A DNA stretch of 64,000 nt from Acidobacteriota bacterium (GTDB lineage: Bacteria > Acidobacteriota > Thermoanaerobaculia > Gp7-AA8), in the NCBI GenBank assembly GCA_021325515.1, contig JAJPHC010000037.1, forward strand, positions 1 to 64,000. The letters are read 5' to 3'. Made by a program: the position numbers and the translations under genes. The notes under the pieces are model-generated. The model was not told the DNA's origin. It was given only the letters and a program-made list of their open reading frames with translations, and did no database searches. Of the stretch, positions 8,206 to 17,060 are shown piece by piece. Each line of letters opens with the position of its first letter. Position 1 is the stretch's first letter.

Positions 8206-9174
8206 ATGCGCAAGAAGAAAATCGGCATTCTGTTCGGCATGGAAGACACCTTCCCCTGGGCCCTCGTCAACGCGATCAACGCCAGGGGTGGTAACGACGT
8301 GGAAGCCGCGCCGGTCGAAATCTCGTATCTGAAGGACGACGGTGTGTTTCCCTACGACCTCATCCTCGATCGCATCAGTCACGAGGTCCCGTTCTACCGT
8401 ACCTACCTGAAATGCGCGGCAGCGTCCGGCGTGCGCATCGTCAACAATCCCATCTGGTGGTCTGCGGACGACAAGTTCTTCGACAACCTGGTCGCGAAGG
8501 CCGTCAACGTGGCGGTACCGCGCACCGTTCTGCTCCCGCACAAGGAGTACCCGCCGAATACCGAGGCGAAGTCGTTCCGCAACATGCGCTTCGTCAACTG
8601 GGACGAAGTCTTCAACTACCTCGGCTGGCCCGTCTTCATGAAGCCTGCTTACGGCGGCGGCTGGAAGGACGTCTACAAAGTCGAGAACCCGCAGGAGTTC
8701 TTCGCCGCCTACGACCAGACGCGCGATCTCACGATGATGGCGCAGGAAGCGATCGAGTTCGAGTCGTACTATCGCTGCTACGTTCTCGGCCGCAGCCGCG
8801 TGCGGATCATGATGTACGACCCGAAGAAGCCGCACCATCTGCGCTACGTCGCCGACTACAAGACGCCGCCCGAGCTCGAGAAGCGGATCCACCGCGACGC
8901 GCTCGCACTCTGCGACGCGCTCGGCTACGACATGAACACCGTCGAGTTCGCGGTTCGCGACGGCATCCCCTACGCGATCGACTTCATGAACTGCGCTCCC
9001 GACGCGGATCGCAATTCGGTCGGCGAAGAGAACTTCGAGTGGATGGTCGCCAACATGGCCGAGGTGCTGATCGAGATCGTGACCGGGGAAAAGAAGCTGG
9101 AGCTCACCGGTTCCTGGCCGCACAAGATGGATACGACGAAGGATGCTTCTTCCCCAATCGTAAGCAGGAGCTAG
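8206..9174 (+). CDS. ATP-grasp family ligase, substrate unknown
   Basis: This 322-residue protein probably ligates a carboxylate to an amine or thiol using ATP. The start at 8206 (MRKKKIGILFG) gives a clean Rossmann-like N-terminal pre-ATP-grasp domain; upstream extension is not supported. The central region (WPVFMKPAYGGGWKDVYKV, residues ~145-165) is the lysine/glycine loop that binds ATP, and the late acidic segments (NTVEFAV...AIDFMNCAPDADRNS) provide the metal ligands and closing Asn. There is no membrane segment. The next gene starts on its stop codon (TAGTG), so it is coupled to the DegT aminotransferase. A second ATP-grasp-like gene lies at 18479. Confidence 0.85.
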   Translation: MRKKKIGILFGMEDTFPWALVNAINARGGNDVEAAPVEISYLKDDGVFPYDLILDRISHEVPFYRTYLKCAAASGVRIVNNPIWWSADDKFFDNLVAKAVNVAVPRTVLLPHKEYPPNTEAKSFRNMRFVNWDEVFNYLGWPVFMKPAYGGGWKDVYKVENPQEFFAAYDQTRDLTMMAQEAIEFESYYRCYVLGRSRVRIMMYDPKKPHHLRYVADYKTPPELEKRIHRDALALCDALGYDMNTVEFAVRDGIPYAIDFMNCAPDADRNSVGEENFEWMVANMAEVLIEIVTGEKKLELTGSWPHKMDTTKDASSPIVSRS

Positions 9175-10298
9175 TGAAAACGATCGGGTTGTCGGCGCCC
9201 GATATCACTCCGGAGGAACACCTCCTCGTCGATGAGGTACTCCGCTCGGGTCACCTTTCATTCGGCCCGATGATGGAGACGTTCGAGCGCGAATTCGCCG
9301 CGCGCTTCGGCGCGCGGCATGCGGTTGCGATGTCGAGCGGAACGGCGGCACTGCATGTCGCGATGATCGCGGCCGGAGTCCACGACAACGATCTGGTCAT
9401 CACGACTCCCTTCTCGTTCATCGCATCGGCGAACTCGATTCTCTTCGAGCGCGGAATTCCGCATTTCGTCGACATCGATCCCGAGACGCTGACCATCGAT
9501 CCGGCCGCGACGGCCGACGCGATCGAATCGCTCGCTCCCTCCGGCCGTCTTCGCGCGATTCTTCCCGTCCACGTATTCGGCCGCATGGCGGAGATGGAGC
9601 CGATTCTGAAGGCGGCGCGCCGTCACGGAATCGCCGTCATCGAAGACGCCTGCGAGGCGATCGGCTCTCAGTCCGACGGCGTGTTCGCCGGACGCTGCAG
9701 CGATGCTTCCGCGTTTGGCTTCTATCCGAACAAACAGATGACGACCGGCGAGGGCGGCGTCCTGATGACGGACCGCGACGACTACGCCGCGCTGGCGAGA
9801 AGCGTTCGCAACCAGGGCCGCAACGGCTACGAGTTCGACCGGCTCGGCTTCAACTATCGAATGAACTCGATCAGTGCGGCGCTGGGCGTCGCACAACTGC
9901 GAAGGCTCGACGAGCTGCTCACAAAGCGCGATGCAGTGGCCGCGCGCTACGACGCGATCCTGGCGAATGTCGCCGGGATCCGGACACTCGCCGCTCCTCG
10001 CGCAGGAATGCGCATCAGCCGCTTCGTCTATGTCGTACGGCTCGACCCCGGCGTGGATCGCGATCTGGTGATGAGCGCTCTCGCCGCACGCGGAATCGAG
10101 AGTCGCGTCTACTTCCCTGCGATCCATCTCCAGCCGTTCTATCGCGAGCGCTTCGGATTCACGGAAGGGATGTTCCCAAACACCGAAGCGGCGGCGGCAA
10201 CGCTGCTCGCACTGCCCTTCCATGGAAATCTCTCGACGGAAGAGATCGAGTACGTCTGCGATTCACTCGCAGCGGAAATCGTCCGGCAGGCGGCGTGA
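9174..10298 (+). CDS. DegT/DnrJ/EryC1 family sugar aminotransferase
   Basis: This 374-residue PLP enzyme probably makes an amino sugar nucleotide from a keto sugar nucleotide. It starts with GTG at 9174 inside the stop of the ATP-grasp gene (TAGTG), with GGAG just upstream. The N-terminus (APDITPEEHLLVDEVLRSGHLSFG) and the phosphate-binding SSGTAALHVA are standard for the family. VIEDACEAIGS gives the PLP-ring Asp, and FYPNKQMTTGEGG supplies the Schiff-base Lys. The C-terminal small domain is complete. It precedes a convergent glycan-export cluster that may use the amino sugar. A role with the ATP-grasp partner is equally possible. Confidence 0.92.
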   Translation: MKTIGLSAPDITPEEHLLVDEVLRSGHLSFGPMMETFEREFAARFGARHAVAMSSGTAALHVAMIAAGVHDNDLVITTPFSFIASANSILFERGIPHFVDIDPETLTIDPAATADAIESLAPSGRLRAILPVHVFGRMAEMEPILKAARRHGIAVIEDACEAIGSQSDGVFAGRCSDASAFGFYPNKQMTTGEGGVLMTDRDDYAALARSVRNQGRNGYEFDRLGFNYRMNSISAALGVAQLRRLDELLTKRDAVAARYDAILANVAGIRTLAAPRAGMRISRFVYVVRLDPGVDRDLVMSALAARGIESRVYFPAIHLQPFYRERFGFTEGMFPNTEAAAATLLALPFHGNLSTEEIEYVCDSLAAEIVRQAA

Positions 10299-10302
10299 TG
10301 CG

Positions 10303-11064
10303 TTACATCCGATCGCCGTTTTGAATCGGCCACCGGCTCACATCCGCCGCCGGAAACGTCGACAGGAATCCATCGGTCCATTCGCAATCGAGCTCCGGAC
10401 GCTGCAGCGTGAACCAGAAGAGCCTTCTGCCGCGATGGAGAAATGGAAGCGCACGCATGTCGGAGATGAGATGCACGCGATCGAATTCCGCGGTGCGCTC
10501 GACGATCGCAGCCCACTCGCCGCTGCGTCCCACGCATTCGATCTGCGCGTGCGGCCGCTCGAGAAACTGCGTGCGCCACTCGTCGTCGTTGTAGCGAAAG
10601 CCGGTGCGAAACCTCGCCGGTTCGGGCTCGAGGACTTCCAGCGCGTTCGTCGCCGTCGACCGTGACCGGCAGTAGTAGCTCGCGCTCACCTGCGCGCCCG
10701 CTTCCTGCACCCGCCTGCAACTGGGGTTATCGCGTCTGCCGAAGGCGAGCACGATTGCATTCCGCTCGCGCGCCGCTTCATGCGTCGCAAAGATCAGAGG
10801 GAGAAATGATTTTCCGCCTCTTGCATCGGGATGCGTCCAGGCACCGGTAAGGATCGCGACCTCACGGCCATCGAGCAGCGTTCGGTAGGTGATTCCCGAA
10901 GCCGCGGCCGGCCGGCCACGCGCATCGTCGAGAAAGAGAATCTCGCCGCCACGAAATGCCCAGGCGAAGGTCGCTTCGTCGCCCCACTGCCCGAACGCGG
11001 CATTCGCACCGCGAAGGTACTCCTGCGGATCGCAATCGCTCGCGCGGAGACGGCGGATATTCAT
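10303..11064 (-). CDS. GNAT-family acyltransferase
   Basis: This 253-residue cytoplasmic protein starts at MNIRRLRASD, whose ATG overlaps the stop of the deacetylase gene by four bases (ATGA); a longer upstream frame is a read-through. Residues ~30-150 follow the GNAT fold, including ILTGAWTHPDARGGKSFLPLI, where strand 4 is followed by an acyl-CoA pyrophosphate loop, and a conserved-looking NPSCRRVQEAG segment. It is the last gene of a leftward glycan export operon, so N-acylation of an amino sugar is plausible. The C-terminal ~100 residues are unassigned. The ends are convergent with the aminotransferase gene, leaving only four bases between. Confidence 0.75.
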   Translation of the reverse strand: MNIRRLRASDCDPQEYLRGANAAFGQWGDEATFAWAFRGGEILFLDDARGRPAAASGITYRTLLDGREVAILTGAWTHPDARGGKSFLPLIFATHEAARERNAIVLAFGRRDNPSCRRVQEAGAQVSASYYCRSRSTATNALEVLEPEPARFRTGFRYNDDEWRTQFLERPHAQIECVGRSGEWAAIVERTAEFDRVHLISDMRALPFLHRGRRLFWFTLQRPELDCEWTDGFLSTFPAADVSRWPIQNGDRM

Positions 11065-11903
11065 GCTGCGAGCTCGCCCATCGATGTCCAGCGCACCGCA
11101 TCGCCATATCGCTCTTCGATCGCCGAAAAGAGCCGGTGCAGCGAGTCGCGATAGTCGATCGTGAGGCCGTCGAGCGCGCGGTACGAGCCCGAGGTCTCGA
11201 GTAGATGAGCCTTGATCGAGAGAAGTCCGCCGCAATCGAGTATCGCGAAGGCTCGCTCGATGGTTGAAGTGGCCTGATAGTTCGTCGGGATGTGCAGGAG
11301 ATCGTGATCAATCCGTTGCGGCCGGATGAGCGATACGCCCTGCAACCCGCTTCCGTTCGCGACGGCGTTCGCGCCGATCGGCGTGTCGAGATCGCGCGCA
11401 GACGCGACGAAGCGGAGTCCTTCGCCGTGCATTGCGGCGAGCAGTGCCGGCGTCACCTGCCAGCCCGGCGGCGACATCCCCGGCACGATCGCGAGACGCG
11501 CATCGCGAAAGATCGCGGCTGCCTGTGCGAGGATTGCGCGGCATTCCTCCACGCTCCGGTTCTCGAATTCGAGCACGGGATGTCTTCCGGGCCGGACATG
11601 CTGGAGACCGTGCAGCGCCACCTCCGCACGATTCCACTCGCGCAACAGAGAACAGAACGGCGGATGGCGATCGAGGCGGAACGTACCGCTCGGCCAGGTC
11701 TCGACCATGAACTCCTCATCCGATCGATAGGGAAGCGTCGGATAAGGATCGCGTGTGCGCCAGTCGGGCGTCGTGAAGAACGTTACGCGCAGCCGCGAAT
11801 GCTTCTCCTGCAGCCACGCTACATGTGCGAGCGCCTCGGCGGCGACGTCTGCCGGATGCACGTCGTCGACGGAAAAACAGATTGCAGGTCCGTTCCAGCT
11901 CAC
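11061..11903 (-). CDS. Polysaccharide deacetylase-like protein
   Basis: I start this gene at GTG 11903, which overlaps the ABC ATPase stop as GTGA, giving 280 residues. The longer open frame upstream reads through the ATPase gene and is not believable. ICFSVDDVHP near the N-terminus supplies the paired aspartates, and ALHGLQHV the HxxxH metal ligands of a NodB-like (DUF2334-like) fold. SPPGWQ and HLLETSG follow in later strands. There is no signal peptide, so it would act in the cytoplasm, perhaps on a lipid-linked or nucleotide-linked sugar before export. It is tightly packed between ABC and GNAT genes in one operon. Confidence 0.8.
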   Translation of the reverse strand: MSWNGPAICFSVDDVHPADVAAEALAHVAWLQEKHSRLRVTFFTTPDWRTRDPYPTLPYRSDEEFMVETWPSGTFRLDRHPPFCSLLREWNRAEVALHGLQHVRPGRHPVLEFENRSVEECRAILAQAAAIFRDARLAIVPGMSPPGWQVTPALLAAMHGEGLRFVASARDLDTPIGANAVANGSGLQGVSLIRPQRIDHDLLHIPTNYQATSTIERAFAILDCGGLLSIKAHLLETSGSYRALDGLTIDYRDSLHRLFSAIEERYGDAVRWTSMGELAA

Positions 11904-12640
11904 GTCGTCTGTTGCGCGGCGAGGTAGAGCGCCGCGACCTCCGATGGGTTTCCAAGCGCGCGAACGGTTCCCTGATCGAGCCAGAGAATACGGTCGCAGA
12001 CCGCCTGCAGCCGCAGAACATCGTGCGAGACGATGACGAACGTGACTCCGCGCGCGCGATGCTCGGACATTCTGGCCGCGCATTTCGCCTGAAACTCGGC
12101 ATCGCCCACGGCGAGCGCCTCATCGATCAAGAGGATCTCGGCGTCGACGCTCGCGGCCACGGCGAATGCAAGACGAACGATCATTCCCGCGGAGTAGGTT
12201 CGGAGCGGCGCGTCGAAGAATTGTCCGATCGCCGCGAACGACGCGATCGCGTCGACGCGCTGCTGCATCTGCGCGCGGCTCATGCCGAGAAACGCGCCGC
12301 GCAGATAGACGTTCTCACGGCCCGTCAGCTCCGGATGAAATCCTCCCAGAAGATCGATGATGGTCGACACACTGCCGCGGATGCGCAGCCGTCCCGAGCG
12401 CGGAGGCAGCACGCGCGCCATCACATTCAGCAGCGTCGTTTTTCCTGCGCCGTTGCGGCCGATGACGCCGAGCATCTCTCCCTGTCTCACCGAGAGGGTG
12501 ACGGCATCGAGCGCGACATGCTCGACGTACTCCCGGCGCCGGCCGCGCACGATCGACTCCTTCAGCGTCACGCCCGAATCGAGCGCGATCCGGTAGCGGA
12601 CCGACACGGAGTCGAGCTCAAGCGCGATAGGCGATGTCAT
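11900..12640 (-). CDS. ABC transporter ATPase for polysaccharide export (Wzt/TagH-like)
   Basis: This 246-residue ATPase has Walker A GRNGAGKTTLL, the family-typical TGRENVYLRGAFLGM after it, an atypical signature YSAGMIVRLAFAVA, and Walker B ILLIDEALAVGDAEF. These features are diagnostic of the Wzt/TagH/KpsT group that exports O-antigen, teichoic acid or capsule. It lacks the long C-terminal carbohydrate-binding domain of some Wzt proteins, so chain-end recognition is not indicated. It overlaps the permease gene by 23 bases and the deacetylase gene by four. Confidence 0.93.
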   Translation of the reverse strand: MTSPIALELDSVSVRYRIALDSGVTLKESIVRGRRREYVEHVALDAVTLSVRQGEMLGVIGRNGAGKTTLLNVMARVLPPRSGRLRIRGSVSTIIDLLGGFHPELTGRENVYLRGAFLGMSRAQMQQRVDAIASFAAIGQFFDAPLRTYSAGMIVRLAFAVAASVDAEILLIDEALAVGDAEFQAKCAARMSEHRARGVTFVIVSHDVLRLQAVCDRILWLDQGTVRALGNPSEVAALYLAAQQTT

Positions 12641-13427
12641 CGGCGAAGTGAGTGAAGAGCAGCCAGCCTGCAGTCAGCATGAGAAGCGCGGTCGCGAACA
12701 TCGCGGCAAACGTGGTCGCCGCAGGAATCGCATTCGAATAGAGAGGCGCGCGAAACGCCTCGATGTAGAGCGTCATCGGATTGGCGCGCAACCAGGGAGC
12801 GAGCCACCTCGGAAGGATCGATGCCGGATAGACGACCGGCGCGCTGAACATCAGAGGTGGCAGCAGCATCCCCCACGCCGGCATGACGTCGGGAAAATAG
12901 AGAGCTCCGGTCGCCAGGATCAGCGAGACGCCGAGGACGAAGAGCGAGGCCAGCACGATCGTCAAGGGAAGCGTGAACAGCGCAGCACCCAGCGGCCTCC
13001 CCACGAGCAGGAGCACGAGGATGAGCGGCAGCAGGGCCAGCATCAGATTGACGAGTCCTGTGAGGAGCGTCGAGATGGCGAGCGCGGTCTTCGGAAAGCG
13101 CACCCTCTTCCAGACATCCGCGGCCGCCATCTCCTCACCCGCGATCGTCGTGCTCTGCGCGAAAAAGTTCCAGAGCAGGAGGCCCGGAAAGACGTAGGCC
13201 GGGTAGGCGGGCGTGATGGAGGTAAAGGTTCGCGAGAAGACGAGCGACAGCGCGACCAGCATCAGCGTCGGGCTGACCATCGTCCAGAGAAACCCGAACG
13301 CGGAGCGCTTGTAACGGACTTTGAGGTTGCGTGAGACCAGCTCGCGCAGCAGCGACCGATGGGTGCGAAGTTCCCTCAGCTCTTCGATCGCTCGGGGTGC
13401 GCGGAGGAGGGAGTCGTATTCGATCAT
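12618..13427 (-). CDS. ABC-2 polysaccharide export permease (Wzm/TagG-like)
   Basis: This 269-residue inner-membrane protein has six predicted helices. The N-terminal cytoplasmic segment LLRELVSRNLKVRYKRSAFGFLW is the typical coupling sequence of Wzm/KpsM proteins, and PYF-like loops follow. It pairs with the ATPase encoded immediately downstream to flip a finished lipid-linked glycan. Its start overlaps the stop of the tandem glycosyltransferase gene by four bases, so glycosyltransferase, permease, ATPase, deacetylase and GNAT genes form one leftward operon. Confidence 0.92.
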   Translation of the reverse strand: MIEYDSLLRAPRAIEELRELRTHRSLLRELVSRNLKVRYKRSAFGFLWTMVSPTLMLVALSLVFSRTFTSITPAYPAYVFPGLLLWNFFAQSTTIAGEEMAAADVWKRVRFPKTALAISTLLTGLVNLMLALLPLILVLLLVGRPLGAALFTLPLTIVLASLFVLGVSLILATGALYFPDVMPAWGMLLPPLMFSAPVVYPASILPRWLAPWLRANPMTLYIEAFRAPLYSNAIPAATTFAAMFATALLMLTAGWLLFTHFADDIAYRA

Positions 13428-15898
13428 GCGTGTGCCGGGAGGAGTGTCTCGTACAACGATGCAACATCATCCGCCGTTCGCGCCGAGGTGAACCCCTGCA
13501 GCATCAAGGTACGTCCCGCCCGGCCGAGCGCCGCGGCGCGCTCCGGGTTCTCGAGGAGTTGAACGATCGCCGCGGCGAGCGTTTCGGGATCGCCGGGCGG
13601 AACGAGGAGCCCCGTCTCGCCGTCCCGCACCGACTCGGGCATGCCACCGACACGCGTTGCGACGACGGGCCGCTCCATCAACAAGGCCTCGATCGTACCG
13701 CCGAGATTCTCGGTGAGCGAACATTGCACCGCGATCGTCGAGGCGGCGAGCAGCGAAGGGACGTCGTTCACCTGTCCTGCGAAGTGAATGCGATCGCCCG
13801 CGTATTTCTTCATCAGTTCGCGGCGATAGCTCTCTCCCGCCTCGATGCGCCCGAGGCCCGCCAGAACGAAGTGCGCATCGGGAAATCTCTCGTGCACGAT
13901 CCGCGCGGACTCGAGAAAGTCTTCGTGCCCTTTCAGGCCGCGCCCCGCAGTGTGCGGCGGCGTCTGACTTCCGAAGGTCGGCGGATAAAAATGCGCGACG
14001 AGCGCGATCAGCGGAACCGTGGCGTCGATGCCGAGCGCCCGGCGCGCAGCCGCCGGATCGGCGCGCGATGGATCGAAGCGTTCCGCATCGGCTCCGTAAT
14101 AGATGCACGCCATGCGCGACGCGCGCGCGCCCAACGCGTCGTACAGATCGCGCGTGTAGCGGCAGCCTGCGACCGTCGCGTCGTCGAGCCAGAGCGTCAG
14201 CCGGTCGATGGCTCGTGTGAGCGGTGCTTCGAGATGCCTCGGACCGGCGACGCCGGCCACGTGGCGCGCGCCGGCAAGCTTCGCGGCGATGCGGGCCGCG
14301 ACTACCGATGCGAAGACGTGCGAGTGAACGATGTCGATTCCTTCCGACCGGAAGATCCGCGCGAGTTTCCATGCAGCGAGCGGCATCTTCATCGCGTAGA
14401 CAGGCAGCCGCGCGCGATCGGCATGCGTCGCGAAGGTGAGGGCGACGCGATAGAAGGGAATGCCTGCGGCCTCGAGCTGCGCGCCCAGCACGCCTTGCTG
14501 CCGATCGATCACGGCCACGACGTCGTAGCCGCGCTCCGTCAGCTCGCGGCAGAGGGAAACGAACCAGTCGCTGTTCTCCCAGATCCCGGCGACCTGCGCG
14601 ATCCTGGTTCTGCGATGGATCTTCTGCGCGCGGCGCACCTCGCGGAGGATCGGCCATAGTTTCCAGGGCAGCACCGCCGATCGGACGATCGATCTGCGAA
14701 TGCGATAGTGATCGTCTGCCCGCGCCGTCTCGCGCGACATCATCGCGTCGAGCTTCTCCGCCGCTCTCCGTGTCGTGAAGTGCTCGAGCATCCGCGCGCG
14801 TCCGTTCTCACCGAGTCTCCGCGCCAGCTCGCGATCGCTCAACAGCCGGATGATTGCGTTCGCCAGCGCCGGCGCGTCGTCGCGAGGAACCACGAGCCCT
14901 GTCTCTTCATGGATCACGCTGTCCGCATAGCCGGGGATGTCGGAAACCACCATCGGCTTCGCCATCAGCAGCGACTCGATCGTGCCGCCGAGATTGTCAT
15001 GAAGCGACGGATGGACGGAGATGTCGAACGAGGCCAGCACGTCGGGAACATCCCGCCGTTCCCCGGTGAAGAGCACCGCAGCGCCGAGCGGTGCCGCGCG
15101 CTCCATCACCTTCTTCATGTACTTCATCCCATCGCTTCCCCATCCGCTGCCGACGAGCGCGAAGCGCGCTGCGGGAAACTTCTCGAGTACGAGAGGAATG
15201 GCGTCGATCAGCACTTCGTGCCCCTTCATGCCGCGGCCCGCGAGATTGGGCCCATACACACCAGTCGATCGCGACGGCGCATAGAAGTACGCCACAATGC
15301 CGATGAGCGGAGTGCCGTCGCCGATTCCGAGCTCTCTCCGGACGCGGCTGCCATCGGCGCGTGCGGGATCGAATCGCTCCTCGTCGGGGCCGTAGTACAC
15401 GAGATCGCATTGCGAGCGAGGAATGCCGTACCGCTCGAAGAGCTCGAGCGTCCAGGAGCACGACGCGATCGTTCGCGTGTCGAAGATCGCAGTGCCGCTT
15501 TCGAGGGGCCGCAGCAGATCCGCTTCCATCGTGAGCGGACCGGCGTTGGCTCCGAAGCGAATCGGCACATCGGCGATCCATCCTGCGATGCGTGCCGTGA
15601 CGACCGACGGAAGAATGTGGCTGTGCAGCACGTCGGGGCGCAGCCGCCGTAACGCGCGTACGAGGCGCGCGATCACGGCGATTCGCTTTGCGGTGCTGCC
15701 CGCGCTCAGCACATCGCAGGGGATGACGTCATATCGAATCCCTTCGCGATCGAGTGCCGGCGCGATCGTTCCTTCCGCGGAAGGGATGATCACCGAGACG
15801 TCGTGACCTCTCCGCCGCTGCTCGCGCGCCATGTCGATCATCCACGGCGCACCATTCGCAGTCGCCGTCAAGTGAATGATTCGTAGCGGCCGGGTCAT
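13424..15898 (-). CDS. Tandem two-domain GT4 glycosyltransferase
   Basis: The start at 15898 (MTRPLRIIHLTA) gives 824 residues made of two complete GT-B glycosyltransferase family 4 units. Each unit has an N-terminal Rossmann domain with HSHI/HSHV, a YYG(P/A)D..RFDP linker, a GRG(M/L)KGHE segment and a donor-binding motif: HDNLGGTIESLLM in the first (~residue 310) and TENLGGTIEALLM in the second (~residue 730). The first acidic residue of the EX7E-type motif is Asp in the first unit and Glu in the second. Two sugar transfers by one polypeptide is the obvious model. The frame stays open upstream to 16936, but that part is antisense to the ligase gene. It heads the export operon. Confidence 0.9.
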   Translation of the reverse strand: MTRPLRIIHLTATANGAPWMIDMAREQRRRGHDVSVIIPSAEGTIAPALDREGIRYDVIPCDVLSAGSTAKRIAVIARLVRALRRLRPDVLHSHILPSVVTARIAGWIADVPIRFGANAGPLTMEADLLRPLESGTAIFDTRTIASCSWTLELFERYGIPRSQCDLVYYGPDEERFDPARADGSRVRRELGIGDGTPLIGIVAYFYAPSRSTGVYGPNLAGRGMKGHEVLIDAIPLVLEKFPAARFALVGSGWGSDGMKYMKKVMERAAPLGAAVLFTGERRDVPDVLASFDISVHPSLHDNLGGTIESLLMAKPMVVSDIPGYADSVIHEETGLVVPRDDAPALANAIIRLLSDRELARRLGENGRARMLEHFTTRRAAEKLDAMMSRETARADDHYRIRRSIVRSAVLPWKLWPILREVRRAQKIHRRTRIAQVAGIWENSDWFVSLCRELTERGYDVVAVIDRQQGVLGAQLEAAGIPFYRVALTFATHADRARLPVYAMKMPLAAWKLARIFRSEGIDIVHSHVFASVVAARIAAKLAGARHVAGVAGPRHLEAPLTRAIDRLTLWLDDATVAGCRYTRDLYDALGARASRMACIYYGADAERFDPSRADPAAARRALGIDATVPLIALVAHFYPPTFGSQTPPHTAGRGLKGHEDFLESARIVHERFPDAHFVLAGLGRIEAGESYRRELMKKYAGDRIHFAGQVNDVPSLLAASTIAVQCSLTENLGGTIEALLMERPVVATRVGGMPESVRDGETGLLVPPGDPETLAAAIVQLLENPERAAALGRAGRTLMLQGFTSARTADDVASLYETLLPAHA

Positions 15899-15931
15899 GT
15901 GGTCAATCAGCTTACGGTATCCTTTACTGCC

Positions 15932-17044
15932 ATGCCGCAACCTTCGTTCACTCTCGGTATCGAAGAAGAGTTTCAGGTTGTCGATCCTGAAACGCGCGAG
16001 CTGAAGTCCCACATTCAGGAACTTTTCACCGAAGGTGCAAAGCGACTGAAGGACGAGATCAAGCAGGAGATGCACGAGGCGGTGATCGAGGTCGGGACTC
16101 CGATCTGCCAGAACGTGGCCGAGGCACGGCGGGAAGTCACGAGGCTGCGCGGCGAGATCATCCGCCTCACGCGCGAGAGCGGCCTGCGCATCGCGGCCGC
16201 CGGCTCGCATCCGATCTCGCACTGGGCGAGCGTTCCGATCACCTCCAACGACCGCTACGACAAGATCGTGTACGAGCTGCAGATGCTCGCACGAGCCAAT
16301 CTGATCTTCGGACTGCACGTGCACGTCGCAGTCGAAGACAACGAGACGCGCATCGCTCTGATGAACGCCGCGCGCTATTTCCTCCCGCACATCTTCGCGC
16401 TGTCGGTGAACTCGCCGTTCTGGTGCGGGCAGAACACGGGATGGAAAAGCTATCGCGCCAAAGTGTTCGAGCGTTTCCCCCGCACCGGCCTTCCCGACTA
16501 CTTCCGCGACTGGGCCGAGTACGATCAGTACGTACAGATCCTCATCCGTACGAACTGCATCGACAATCCGAAGAAGATCTGGTGGGACGTCCGTCCTCAC
16601 CCGTTCTTTCCCACGCTCGAGTACCGCATCTGCGATGTGCCGATGCGAATCGACGAGACCATCTGCTTCGCGGCGCTCTTTCAGGCCATCACGAAGAAGC
16701 TCTACAAGATCTACGCACAGAACATGGGCTGGCGCCTCTATCGCCGTTCGCTCCTGAATGAAAACAAGTCGCGCGCTGCGCGCTTCGGAGTCGAGGGCAA
16801 GCTCATCGATTTCGGGAAACGCGAAGAAGTGCCCTTTGGCCTGCTCCTGGATGAGCTTCTCGAATTCGTGGATGATGTCGTCGACGAGCTCGGTTCTCGT
16901 AATGAGGTGTATTACGCTCGCGAGATCGTGAAACACCGGACCGGCGCCGATCGCCAGTTGATGGCCTTTGAAAGACGGAAGGATCTACGCGACGTCGTCG
17001 ACTATCTCATCCAGGAAACGGAGCTGGGCACCACCATTGCCTGA
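15932..17044 (+). CDS. Carboxylate-amine ligase (GCS2/YbdK family)
   Basis: This 370-residue cytoplasmic enzyme belongs to the glutamine-synthetase-fold GCS2 family, which activates a gamma-carboxylate with ATP and joins it to an amine. The start at 15932 (MPQPSFTLGIEEEFQ) puts the metal-binding GIEEEF at residues ~9-14. Other family marks are AAAGSHPIS, GLHVHV (catalytic-site His), HPFFPTLEYRICD and MNAARYFLPH. YbdK has weak glutamate-cysteine ligase activity, but the true substrate here is unknown. The upstream glycosyltransferase start is only 33 bases away on the other strand. The downstream amidotransferase begins 16 bases after the stop. Confidence 0.92.
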   Translation: MPQPSFTLGIEEEFQVVDPETRELKSHIQELFTEGAKRLKDEIKQEMHEAVIEVGTPICQNVAEARREVTRLRGEIIRLTRESGLRIAAAGSHPISHWASVPITSNDRYDKIVYELQMLARANLIFGLHVHVAVEDNETRIALMNAARYFLPHIFALSVNSPFWCGQNTGWKSYRAKVFERFPRTGLPDYFRDWAEYDQYVQILIRTNCIDNPKKIWWDVRPHPFFPTLEYRICDVPMRIDETICFAALFQAITKKLYKIYAQNMGWRLYRRSLLNENKSRAARFGVEGKLIDFGKREEVPFGLLLDELLEFVDDVVDELGSRNEVYYAREIVKHRTGADRQLMAFERRKDLRDVVDYLIQETELGTTIA

Positions 17045-17060
17045 ATCAGCCACGCTGTAC

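Noticed and set aside
8412-9173. Extension of the aminotransferase frame upstream to give 628 residues.
   Set aside because: That part is an Arg-rich shadow of the ATP-grasp gene. The GTG at 9174 has a ribosome binding site and begins the normal DegT N-terminus.
15899-16936. N-terminal extension of the tandem glycosyltransferase frame to 1170 residues.
   Set aside because: The extension is antisense to the well-supported carboxylate-amine ligase gene and has no domain. MTRPLRIIHL at 15898 is the natural GT-B start.
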